Of a DNA stretch of 64,000 bases, positions 22,140-33,309 are shown piece by piece. How positions within the stretch are numbered: position 1 is the stretch's first letter; the number at the start of each line of letters is the position of its first letter. Below the pieces are notes generated by a model. The model saw only the letters and a program-made list of their open reading frames with translations. It searched no databases and had not been told where the DNA came from. A program made the position numbers and the translations under genes. The DNA is from Gnetum montanum (lineage: Eukaryota > Streptophyta > Gnetopsida > Gnetales > Gnetaceae): contig MNCI01005835.1 of NCBI GenBank assembly GCA_015680685.1, positions 532,081-596,080 of the forward strand. The letters are read 5' to 3'.

Positions 22140-23008
22140 TGATGAGTGGTGAGATACCCCTACACTCAACCATACAAATACGAGCGTTCACACACAATCT
22201 GGTCGAACTCCGTAGACAGACTAGTTGTGATATCTAGATAGTTACTCGTTGATCACAGTTTGTTGTCTTCCCACCTGGACTAGTATTTGCTTTGTCACGT
22301 ATGGTTTAGTCTAGAGTGAGGTGTATGATGTGTTTCCTATCACTATGTTACTCCTAGGGACAATGGAAAATAAATTTGTTTTAAGCTAAGAGGGAAAGGG
22401 AGAAGAGAGTCTAAGCTAGCCTAAGTGCGATAAGCATTCGTCCTTAATCATCTATATAGATCTTGGACCTTGTGTACTACTACTGGGATTACCAAGTGCA
22501 TGTCCTAGGTATGCTACTAGGATACCAAGTAGTCACACTTAAATGCTCATGATTAAGTCGTACTCATTCCATGTTTAATAACAGGGATAGGAAATGAGGG
22601 TAGACAAATATTAATTAAGAAAGAGATGAATAATAATAATAGTAAGTAATTAAAACTAAGTGAATGCTGCAATAATGAAGTAATCTCGATCTTTATTGCT
22701 GGTCATGTGCATGTCCAAGTACGTCACACTCAAATAAAGGTTTCGTATCATGACATTGCGAGCATGCACTGAGGAAAGGGTTGAGAGGAATTGAAATTGA
22801 CAAAAGGATCCTACTCTAATACTAACTTTTCCTATATCTCTCCCGTGTGCCCAATTGTGTATTTATAGGCTCACATAGGAGTCACGATATCGTGTATCTG
22901 ATATTGTATCCAGGTTGCGATATTAGGTACTCGATATCGGGGGTCCGATATTGAGACTCATCAGATATTAGGGGTTCGATAACAGGGGTCTAATATTAGG
23001 ACTCACCA
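22140..23008 (-). repeat. B2 3' LTR (869 bp)
   Basis: Starts TGATGAGTGGTGAGATACC. The right end is ACTCACCA (TCATCA with one change), next to ACTCCCACAAC, the reversed polypurine tract. The U3 has GATATCG and CGATATTAGG units; ATTTATAGGC is the reversed TATA. It differs from the 5' LTR at many CG/TG sites. Confidence 0.88.
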
Positions 23009-23196
23009 TACTCCCACAACGGAATAAAAACTCATCCTCGAGTCAAAGAAAGTGAGGACCAAGTTCAATTGATTACATAGTGGATAGGTATGGGATTATT
23101 GATTAACTAGGAATTTATTCATGCTGGAGTGGAGAATTGAACACAACAAATTGGGACACAGACACAGAAATTGCAAAAGGACAAAATTTGTGAAAC

Positions 23197-23634
23197 TCAT
23201 GGGGTTCCTGGTGGTGGTGGCTCCTCCATGGGTGCCTTTCCTTTGTCCTACATGCCAGGCTTCTGAGATTGATACCGTTGAAGAAGCACTTGATGTTTTT
23301 CCTCTTCTATCCAAGGATTATGAGCTATCCATGCTAATGTTCCAATGTTTGATGGAGTCAGCACTTACCATGGACATGGTAGCTGTGGGAACACTTAATT
23401 GGCTTTGACATGTCATGTCGCAAATGACCATCGTTCCTCTTCATAGGCTCGGGCCCTGACCTCTCCACCTGTTGCTTGGCCAGATTGTGTAGTGACAGGA
23501 CTTCCTTGATGGATGCTGAATGATTGTGCCTCCTTCTTTGCATGTTTTGCATGAGATCCTTGGCCTTTGCCTCCCCCTGGTCATTCAGTTGCACCTTGAG
23601 AAGGTCCTCCTTGTTGTCCTCTTTTAGGGGCCAT
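23197..23634 (-). pseudogene. 3' ORF of B2, MAPKRG frame, decayed (146 codons)
   Basis: Read from ATG at 23634 (MAPKRGQQGGPSQGATE) to TGA at 23197-23199 with several in-frame stops. Same start, same end (EEPPPPGT) and nearly same length as 107-541 in B1. Directly before the ATG lies a splice-acceptor-like sequence. An overlapping frame (23358-23648) is open but shows no such conserved ends. It is not Gag or any pol domain; the function is unknown. Confidence 0.6.
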
Positions 23635-25079
23635 CTATAATCACGCAAAGATCAATTGTTAGTAAGGTTATTGAAAGAAGTTCAATTATTTCATACCTTG
23701 TTCATTGCCTTTAATAAATGTTGAATTCTTTACTTAGTGTGATTTTAGAGTTAGAATTATTTTTTTCAAGGAAGTTGCCCTAAAAGTTTAATGTCAGACC
23801 TAATTTATTTAGGTGACACATAAAAGGACATGTAATGGTTTTGAGGAACATTTTAATAAATTGTGACAAAGGAAAGAATATATTTGGCAATGAAGTACTC
23901 GAAGGGTATAAAATGATGTGGTGGTGTGCAACAAGTACAAATTACAAAAGTCATGCAAGTGGGTCCTCCCCAATGCAGGTTCCTACCTATCATGTCCTTA
24001 CGTACCTATACCCAAAAATGTCAATAGGCACTAAAAGAGGTAAATGTAATCCATACTAGTTCCACAAAACACACACATGTAGATACCACCATGATGATGT
24101 ATGAGTTCAACGATACACAAGACACGAGTCACAAATACATGAATAGTGAGACGAGGCGAATTGTAGAAGGGATTGCAGAGATTAGGACATGAGGTAACTG
24201 GCCTAAGGCACAATGAATCCTGAGTCTAGGGTTTGATTAATGTGTCATTAGCCTATTGCTCTAAAATCAAGAACAAGTCCATTCCTTCGATTAGTTACAT
24301 CGCATTATTTCATTCAATGATGGACAACCATAAGAGTATCATGGCAGCAAAGTGTACAATCACTTGGCATTTCGTTTAAGGGATGAGTGATTTGGAATTT
24401 ATTTGTGGAACATTTGTTTTTGTCTAGCTACTTTGGCACACTTTCTCTCTTTTCTCTCTCTCTCTCTTTTTCTTCTTTTTCTCTCTCTCTTTTATTTTGA
24501 TGCGTAATCTAGAGAAGCTGCCTACCTTTAGGCATGGGTGCATGTCTTTCCAGTGGGACCCCCTAGAATAGCATTGGGTTTCTTTATTGAGTGCCTTTAT
24601 TACTCTTACTCCCATTTTTTGTTAGATTTACAAGGATCTTAGTACAACCAAGCTACATGATAACTCCTACAAATGTCACCAAAGAGAATCCACAAGTCCC
24701 CTTGATGTCACACCCTAGCCATTCCCTCCTGGTCCATCATTTTTTTGCTTTGGGCATAACGAGCACAACATTACTTTTAAGTTTTCATGATAACAAGAAT
24801 ATCATTGTACCCAGAGTAGAACCTCTTATTAATAGAATGGTTGGGTAGATGTGGTGGGCTCGCTGTCCAAATAATTAGCCACCCGAGACTTGATAGCATA
24901 GAACAACATCTCAACTAATGAGTCACATGAGTGTTTTATTCACAGATGAGATTACCCATAAAAAGATAAAAAGATAAAACAATAAATAAAAAGATAAAAC
25001 AACAAATTGAAAGATGAAAATTGAAAAACAAAAAATTGTAAAATTAAAGAAAAGGAAAAACATTTATTAATTCTGTTTG
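23635..25079 (-). other. Noncoding 3' region of B2
   Basis: Between gag and the small 3' ORF. Contains CT-rich tracts (24433-24491), the shared AAGTGGGTCCTCCCCAA-type segment (23944) and AT-rich sequence. No further ORF convinced me. Confidence 0.5.
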
Positions 25080-27101
25080 TTAGAATGGGGGATATCCCCC
25101 ATAACGAAACTTTTGATCATGGCGAGAATTAATAAATGGAAGGGTTGGATCCATGCATTTTAGAAATATTGGGACTTGGTCATATCCAAACCACTGGGTG
25201 TCTTTTGATGTGGTGGTTGGAATGTACTCAAATTGGGGCTCACAAGCTTGATTAAAGTTGACATAGTGGGGCAAATTATAAGATATGGTTAATTGATACG
25301 GAGGTGACCCACTATGGCACCTTTGACCGTAAGATGGTATGTAAGGATCGATATGTCTCCCTACATGGCTATATTCATTGGGCCACACGGTTGTTGGAGT
25401 ATTGATTGGTAGCCTTGATAAGGTAACATGAAGCATTGGATTCAAGGAGAAGGATGCACCAGAGTGTTGAACTTGTGTTGAGTGGGGGGAGGATGCAATG
25501 GTCTCAGAACTGTGTGGTCCCTTCCTATGGTCATGTCTAAAGAAAGGATGCTTCCATTGTTGTGGAGGACCTCCACTACTGTTAATAGTAGCAGGTTGGT
25601 GCTGTGGTGCAAAACCTTCTGGAACAACTGGTGGCGATGTAGAAGGAGGTGAAGGATGAGAATATTGAGGGTGAGGAGAAGTGTAAGGCACATGAGGTGG
25701 TGATCTTGTTGGAAAGGATGTGGGATGATAGTACTTAGGAGAATAATAACAATGTGGTGAGATAGAAGATGTTGACCCGGTTGGGGAAACAGGATGTTGA
25801 ACCTAAGAAGTGCTTAGGTTCATATGATATGAAGGGTGTGACCAATTTGAGGGTGGCCTCCCCCACGACTGGGATTTTTTCCACTATGATTGAACATAGT
25901 ATTTTTGTATGAACTCTGGATGTAGCATTCTTCTCCAATCCTCATGTAAATGTGACATGATTGGGCATTGACCTTTGGGGTGATCGTATAGGCAAATGTT
26001 ACATTGATACGTATGATTAGCAGTTGAGTTCTTATTCTCTTCAACCCTTCTTTTTGATTGTCTAAGGGTGTTATGTTCTACATCTTGGTTCTTCATGGTT
26101 CTACCTCTAATAGTGTTGGTATATTCTCTACATTTTTCATGCATCCATTTCGTCATCTTATTGATCTTTGCCTCAATTCAATCTAGTGATTATAGTATTA
26201 GCAAAGATGATTCCACCTCTTTGAGGTGAGTTGATTTCTCCTCTTCATGATCATGGACCTTTGCTAATTCAAGATTTTGGTCCCATTGAGAGCTTTCAAC
26301 ATTCTCCCATTTAGCCATTTCTCCTTCTTCTTTTGCTACCCGCTTAATAAGCTCTTGGAATTGGTAGGTTCGTAGCTCGTATAGTTAACCTCGGGCATAC
26401 ATCCCTAGGGTCTCCCTTATTTTGTTACAGAGCCCATTAATGATGTGGTACATTAGCCTTTCCTCAGAGAACCCATGGCTTGGGCAATTGTTTAACAATG
26501 CATAATATCTTTCTAAGGCCATGTCCAAGGGTTCATGTTACGCTTGTTTCCACTCTTGGATTTGTTTCCTCAAGGCTGACACTCTTGCATAGGTTTGATA
26601 TCTTTCATTAAAGAGTTCTACCATTATCAACCAATGTCGAATTGATTTTTGTCTTAAGGACCTATACCATACTTTTGCATGGCCAACGAGTGTCGTAGGA
26701 AAGAGCTTAAGTTTTTGCCACCCATTATCAATATTATTCCATACATAGGCATCATGGGAGGCTTGTAAATGATGTTGTGGATCTACATCATAGTCTCTTG
26801 AAAATTTGGGAAAGTTGTTTAAATCAAGCCTAGGTAAATGGCTTTACTTACGATGCTTGCAGGATATTCGAACAGCCTCTTATATATGTGTTAGGCTGTT
26901 AGTGGCCAGCAAGGGTTTGTCGTCACTAGGTAGGTTATGAATTTGTGAGTTGGGACCATGTTTTTTTCATTGATGTACATAGGAGACCCCTACATTAGAT
27001 TGAGTACTCCAAATTTTGTCTTCATCATCATATAATTTGTTGGTTCTCCAATGAATTACCTTACTAGTTGTTGTGTTGTCATAGTCTTGTGAGAGAGACA
27101 T
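25080..27101 (-). pseudogene. Gag of B2 with Pro-rich C-terminal domain
   Basis: A single frame from ATG at 27101 (MSLSQDYDNTTT) to the stop at 25080, about 673 residues with several stops. The Gag core (about 26840-26500) reads DLNNFPKFS, HHLQASHDAY, WQKLKLFP, ELFNERYQTYARVSALRKQ. The knuckle CNICLYDHPKGQC (about 26010-25970) has the CX2CX3HX4C spacing found in A, C and D. The last 200 residues, open from 25691, are rich in Pro, His, Ser and Tyr and contain no protease. Gag would form the particle and package the RNA. Most stops can be explained by C-to-T changes. Confidence 0.8.
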
Positions 27102-27215
27102 TGTTGTGAATCGTGTGTGACTTAATTGAAATTAATTTCTTTTCTAAGACATATATTGTGAATACTTTGTTACAACGATCTTGTATGATGTAACTAATCT
27201 AAATAAATAGCACTG

Positions 27216-27233
27216 TCCCCAGCAACGGTGCCA
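27216..27233 (-). other. Primer-binding site of B2 (tRNA-Asp type)
   Basis: Reverse complement reads TGGCACCGTTGCTGGGGA, one base inside the 5' LTR end. It differs from the tRNA-Asp complement by two transitions, both at CpG-type positions. Confidence 0.8.
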
Positions 27234-27234
27234 A

Positions 27235-28126
27235 TGATGAGTGGTGAGGTACCCCTACACTCAACCATACGAATATGAGTGTTCATGCACAATTCGGTTG
27301 AACTCTGCAGATGGACCAGTTGTGATATCTAGATAGTTACTCATTGATCGCAGTTCGTTGTCTTCCCGCTTGGACTAGTATTTGCTTTGTCATGTATGGT
27401 TTAGTCTAGAGTGAGGTGTATGATGTGTTTCCTATCACTATGCTACTCCTAAGGACAATGGAAAATAACTTTGTTTTAAGCTAAGAGGGAAAGGGAGAAG
27501 AGAGTCTAAGCTAGCTTAAGTGCGATGAGCATCTGTCCTTAATCATCCATACACATCTTGGACCTCGTGTACTACTACTAGGATTACCAAGCGCATGTCC
27601 TAGGTACGCTACTGGGATACCAAGTAGTCACACTTAAATGCTTGTGATTAAGTCGTACTCATTCCGCATTTAATAACAGGGATAGGAAATGAGGGTAGAG
27701 AAATATTAATTAAGAAAGCGATAAATAACAATAACAATAAGCAATTAAAACTAAGTGAATGCTGCAATAATGAAGTAATCTCGATATTTATTACCGATCA
27801 TGTGTGTGTCCAAGTACGTCACACTTGAATAAAGGTTCCATACAATTACAATCATCACACTGCGGGCATGCACTGAGGAAAGGGTTGAGAGGAATTGAAA
27901 TTGACAAAAAGATCCTACTCTAACACTAACTTTTCCTATATCTCTCCTGTGTGCCCAATTGTGTATTTATAGGCTCACATAAGAGTCATGATATCGTGTA
28001 TCTAATATCGTATCCAAGCTGCGATATTAGGTACTCGATATCGGGGGTTCAATATCAGGACTCATCAAATATCGGGGGTCTAATAATAGGGGTCCGATAA
28101 CAGGGGTTTAATATCAGGACTCATCA
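27235..28126 (-). repeat. B2 5' LTR (892 bp)
   Basis: TGATGAGTGGTGAGGTACC...GGACTCATCA. The U3 (27990-28120) is an array of GATATCG/CGATATT/GATAACAGGGG units. Its GTAAC flank matches the other side of the element. Confidence 0.9.
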
Positions 28127-28131
28127 GTAAC

Positions 28132-30960
28132 CTTAACCCATTTAGTACAATAGTCAACAATAACAATAATATAAGACTTTTCATTAGACATTGGGATGAT
28201 GGACCCCATGAAATTGATTCCACAAAGATCAAAAGACTCTAGTGACTGAATTCACTATTTGGATCCTTCCATTTGGACTATCATTCTTCATCTCATTAAC
28301 ATCATTCACATGAATGGGTGAAGTGATGGACATCGCTAAAGATATTAGGCCAAAAGTATTCTACCATTAGGATCTTAATGGTTTTTTTTCTTCCAGCATA
28401 GTGTCCTCCACAAGGACCTTCATGAGCATCCTAGAGAACTTGAAGTTTATCCTCATCTAGTACACATCATCATACTAAGCCATTGCCATAAATTTTTTAA
28501 ACGTTATCCTCACTTTCCATGTAATTCTTGACTAAGTGAAGGAATTGTTGTTTTCTCTTACGATTGCATTTATTAGGAGTCTTCTGTGTGAGTAGGTAGG
28601 AGAGGAATTCATCATACCATTTTATGAGCTTTAGTCCTTTAGTCTCAGCTACTTTGAAAAAAAGCAACTCATTTGGGAATTGATCAAATAAAGGCTCTTC
28701 ATCAGCCTTGTTATCCCATCTTAACTAAGAAAAATGATTAATAACAACATTCTCAGTTTCTTTTTAATCCACCATTGTTAGATCAATTCTTATAGAATCA
28801 CTAGCCATTGTATGACATAGGGAATTACTCCTAGTTTGTTCATGAGGAAATGGATGATACTGTGATCAATTTATATATAAATAGGATATTTAAGAATGTA
28901 GTACCTAAATTTTTCAAGGGCATATACCACTTCTATTAGTTCTTTTTCTATGATGGTGTAGTTGAGCTATGCACCCACAACACTCATATTAACACAATGG
29001 ATGTAATATGAACATTTATGATCATCCATCTGTGTCAACACTACTTCCAATGCATAATTGGATGCATCTATCATGATGTGAAATGACTTGGACCAATCTA
29101 ATACTCATAGGATAGGTGTTTCTATTAGCTTTCACTTCGAAAGTTGGAATTCTTGCTTGTACTACTCAATCCATTCAAATGTTACATCCTTCTTAGTGAG
29201 TTCCACCAATGGCTTGGTTTTAAAAAAATTCTCTATGAAGCATATATAGTAACCAATGTACCAAAGGTATGACCTCACATCCTTGAATATTTGAGTTTGT
29301 CTAGTGATTTCTTAGATGATCCTTATCTTTTCAAAATTCACCTTAATGCCTTTTTTAGAGATTTCATATCCCAAGACAATGCCCTTCTAGACCATCAACT
29401 GGCTCTTTTGCCAATTGAGCTTTAAGTTAGTTTTTACATACCATCTTAATTCCTTCTTAAGATGGTCCAAAGTTTGATTAAAATCAACACCTTAAATGGA
29501 GAAGTCAGCCATAAAGATTTTCATACCACTAGCAGTTTACTATTATAAGATACTAAGAACAAGATGTTAAAAGGTTTCATGAGCGTTACATAAACTAAAA
29601 GACATCTTTTTATATGTAAAAATCCCCTCGGAACTTATGAAAGCTGTTTTGGCCTAGTCTTCTTAAGTGATTTGGATTCGATTTTAGCTATTATATCCAT
29701 CCAAAAAGTAATAATGTTTATATCCTAAAATGGTGTCCAACACTTGATCCATAAGTGGCAATGAAAAATGATCTTTAAATGTAGCCATGCTCAATAGTAT
29801 GACATCTATGCAAACTCTCCATTACCCTTCTTTCTCTGATATAATAATAAGTCAGCTTATCCACTCACTATTCACTATAGGGTAGATGAATCTAGCCTTG
29901 AGGAGTTTTTCTACCTTTTTTTTAAAACATTTTTTAGTTTTAAATTTAATTTCCTTTGTGGCTACCTTTTCAGCTTTGTAGTGGAATCTATGTAGATCCA
30001 ATTCTAGCATATGTGTAGATTTATCCTAGTTATTTCATCATATGACTAGGCAAAGGTTGTTAGTTATTTGTTGACTATTTTTGGTAGCTTCTCTTTTTGT
30101 TCTTTTCTAAGTTGGGCATTAATGATTATTGGTTTTCCATTATTTAGAAACATATTTTCCAAAGGCTTTAATAGTGTTTTAAGTTTTAAGGAATCATGTT
30201 GAGGGTTTCCAAAACTTTCAACTCTCCTCAATTTGGTTTGATTTCTTCTTTATTATTTGAGTTGGCAAATTGGTTCCTAATTTGCTCTATTTTATTTATC
30301 TTATTAATATAAGCACTAATGAGGATCTCTCCTTATTCCATGCACATTGTAGAATTGAAGTTGTTGTCTATGGTCAACCACTCGGTACCTTGTTTTATGA
30401 TTACTGCATAGGTACTTTTGAACACTTGTGGATTTAACACATTTTTTTGTAGGTATGAATGTTTATGCTTTTGATCACCCATGTCTTTTGTATGCAGTTG
30501 CACCCTGTGTTGTTGTATGCAATACATGGAACCCTCTTCTTCTCTATTTTTCCAAATTCATCTTTCTTAAAGATTTCTAAGGAAAGGTCTCTGATTTCTA
30601 ACTTAGCATCAATTGTACTTAGTCAAGCCCCCCTCCCTACACCACCCAAATCCCCCAACCCTCCCCAACACCTCCTTCCCCACCCCACCCCTCAAGAATG
30701 ATAGAGAAGTCACCCTTACACTTGTCCAAATAGATTACCAAGAAATTTGCTAGATATGACCACCCACTAATGGTAGTTGCAACATCCTCCACCAACCCCA
30801 ACAGAACAATAATGGATTGGTTTGGAAGCTCTAACATGATATTACAATTTTTGAGTAGAGGCAAGTCCCAAGTTTTGTACATCTCTTATGAGATTAAGTT
30901 TACACCCAAACTTGAGTCTAAGAAAGCCTTGCATGGGTCATTTCCTACAATCTTTTTTTA
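28132..30960 (-). pseudogene. Protease, RT, RNase H and N-terminal integrase of element E
   Basis: Minus-strand reading with many stops and shifts. Protease: NDPCKAFLDSSLGVNLIS (about 30945-30890), where the usual DSG is DSS, then SIIVLLGLVEDVATTISGWSY and a DFSIIL strand that runs into a Gly-rich stretch. RT begins near VEKLLKARFIYPIVNSEW (about 29920). RNase H has HPIMHWK-like and HFLMNKL pieces. Next comes NHFSXLRWDNKADEEPLFDQFP, then integrase with SYIIVIVDYCTKW up to the B2 insertion. Homology stops near 30955, where unrelated sequence starts. Order and residues follow D. Confidence 0.7.
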
Positions 30961-33180
30961 TGAAGGATTTGTAAATTAGAAAGAAACTGACTAGAATCTA
31001 AAACCTGGGAGTGAATTCCTTGAAATTAGATATAAATCCACTTCAAACTACTTGAATTCTTTAAAGGAAACATAAACAAAGATGCATATAACTTTAGAAT
31101 CTTGAGAGAACTTGAAACATAAGATAATATATGAGAAACATGTGAAATTGTAGGTAAATGTGAGAAATTGTACAAGAAATATGTGTGAGAACTTGAGAGA
31201 GGAATTCATGAAGAGGGATTTACTCCTTAAGATGAGAGAAACATGTTACAAGAATGTAAGAAAAGAGAAAGGGGATGAAGCTAGGAGAGCTTCAATCAAA
31301 CACTCAAATACTTGCATAAAACACTCGAGACAAAGGAAAGGGAGAGCTTTTCTATTTACTTCAATTCTATTGGTAAGCTATAATAGAAGGATACTTTTTT
31401 GTGGAGGATCATGCCTCTTTTAGCAAGGGTCTCTCATGAAGGCTTTTATCCTTTTCTTTTCTTTTTTGGACATTTGCTCTTAATGTAAACTTCTATGATC
31501 CCTTTCTTTGGAACAAACAATACTTGTAACTCTTAGAAAGACATTAATATGAAAATGAAGACTACCACTAATTCTACTCTTCTCAATATGCATGAAGGAA
31601 AGACATGAAGAAGTTAGAGGAACACATGCATACTATTTCTAACAATTTAAAAGTTACTTGAGGAATTGACCCTTTCCCTTTGTTAATTGCCTCTAAATTG
31701 AAAGGATTCACTCCTCCAAGCATTGTCATTATGTTTGTTATCTTGAATTTGTTTAGTTTACATGTTTTATACATGTTTTAAGTTAGGGTTTAACCCTTTA
31801 TCTTTGAATGTAAATGTCATAAGCTTCTTTCTCATGTTTGGAGCAAGAATTAAGTATCCTTTGCTTAATCCTAAGAAGATTTAAAGTTTCTCATATTTCT
31901 TTGCATGTTTGAAAGCCATTTCCCAAGAAGATTAATGTACTTAAACATGGTTCATGTTAGAATTGCTTCTCAAAAGCTCAAACCCACATTGCATGTATGT
32001 TTTAATCAAAACTGATACTTAAAGTCTATAGATCCAAGCTTCGTTCCTTTCATGTTATAAAAAGTTTCAGCCATAATTTTGATCTTAAAAGCCTTTAAAT
32101 TGTGAAATTAGGTTTTTATTGTTTATTTTCATGTAGATCATGGATGGAGTAAGGCCTCAACATAATAGAGAAGGAGTCATGATAGAAACCAAAGCTTCTG
32201 GGGAGGTCACAATGGACTTACAATGCAGTCGTACATAACTCATATCCAAGGTCACAGTACTTTCAACTCACAATGCAATAGTGCATAACTCATATCCAAG
32301 GTTGCAGTACTTTCAAGTTTCTAATTTTATGTTCATCATGACTTTTTATTAGTTGCGGTGACCTCATAGTTAACTCGCAATCCAAAATTTCTTTGTGTTA
32401 GGACTTATAGCGTAGTCATAATGAACTTGTAGTCCTCTTATAAGAAGGTTGTAGTTACAACCGACTAATAGAGACTCATTGTAAGGTTAGTCTTCCAAGG
32501 TTCTCTAGGTTTGAGACCATTGTTTGTTGCCACCTCAAGGTTACCATGTCGCTACAATAACTCTAACGATTAGATTTCAAGAATCATTATATTCTATGAA
32601 AGGATCATGTTAGTTGTCTAATAGTATCATATTGGTTATATAGTTTAGGGGTATATATTACTTAAGTTCTACAACAAAGTATCATTGTAGTATGTATGTT
32701 GCTTAAGTTTACTCGAGTAATATATATATATATATATAAAAGGTTTAGAATCCAGTAACTCAAGTATTTTTAGCGAATGATCAATTGCTCAAATAGTTAG
32801 CTCATTATTTGACAAAGATTTGTAAGTAATAAATAGTTGATTTAAATCATATTATTATATTTCTTAATTTTTTTAATATATCATGTTGGCTATGTACCTT
32901 TAAGTTATACAAATAATTTAAACACCTAAAACAACAAAGCGTGGTTATCACTTGGCAACACAAATAAGGTGTGGGTCAGCCATTAAGATTTACACACCAA
33001 AGACATACATATATCATAGCCAATGAGAAGGTACGGCATAATATATGCAAACGGAAAACTATTTTAATTTTGTTTAGCTTGTAATTTCAAGGGAAATGGA
33101 ATCAAATGGCACTAACGACATACACCTAAAAATATAAAATAACTTGTTAGAAAAAGAAAGTGATGCTCGAATTTTCACTT
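30961..33180. other. Spacer between element E and transporter gene
   Basis: No gene recognised. Contains a two-copy 50-bp tandem repeat (32221 and 32271), an (AT)n tract near 32722-32738, and short open frames (31160-31423) without conserved features. The 3' end of the transporter transcript should fall in its right part or just beyond. Confidence 0.5.
32221..32320. repeat. 50-bp tandem repeat, two copies
   Basis: CAATGCAGTCGTACATAACT at 32221 and CAATGCAATAGTGCATAACT at 32271, both followed by CATATCCAAGG and CAGTACTTTCAA. Confidence 0.7.
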
Positions 33181-33309
33181 TTCTATGCATCTCTTATGTT
33201 ACGGGCGTGCTCCCTCACAGGCAGAACGCCAGGGTGTTCATCTATTGCTACCATCCAACAGGAAATTGAAATTTGGCATTTATGACAGTGACAGCATAGT
33301 TTTGCCCGT

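Larger units (their letters stand above)
22140..28126 (-). mobile_element. B2: complete gag-only LTR element, TSD GTAAC
   Basis: A full element of 5987 bp with LTRs at both ends, tRNA-Asp primer site, polypurine tract and identical 5-bp GTAAC at 22135-22139 and 28127-28131. The only long frames inside are Gag (25080-27101) and a small 3' ORF (23197-23634). No protease, RT, RNase H or integrase is recognisable. It is thus built like the terminal-repeat-with-gag (TR-GAG) elements known from plants and needed enzymes in trans. It lies within the integrase of element E, so it is younger than E. Confidence 0.9.
12808..30960 (-). mobile_element. E: large Ty3/gypsy element, 5'-truncated, with nested B2
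   Basis: In minus-strand order: protease (30640-30955), RT/RNase H (about 28650-30000), integrase (28132-28650 and, after the B2 insertion, 21355-22134), a 1.4-kb noncoding part, two tandem copies of an unknown ORF unit (19975-14840), a 3' stretch, polypurine tract (13698-13708) and the 3' LTR (12808-13697). Homology to protease ends near 30955; gag and the 5' LTR are missing. Without B2 the remnant is about 12.2 kb. Many stops. The link between the LTR at the left and the pol at the right rests on common orientation and order. Confidence 0.65.
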
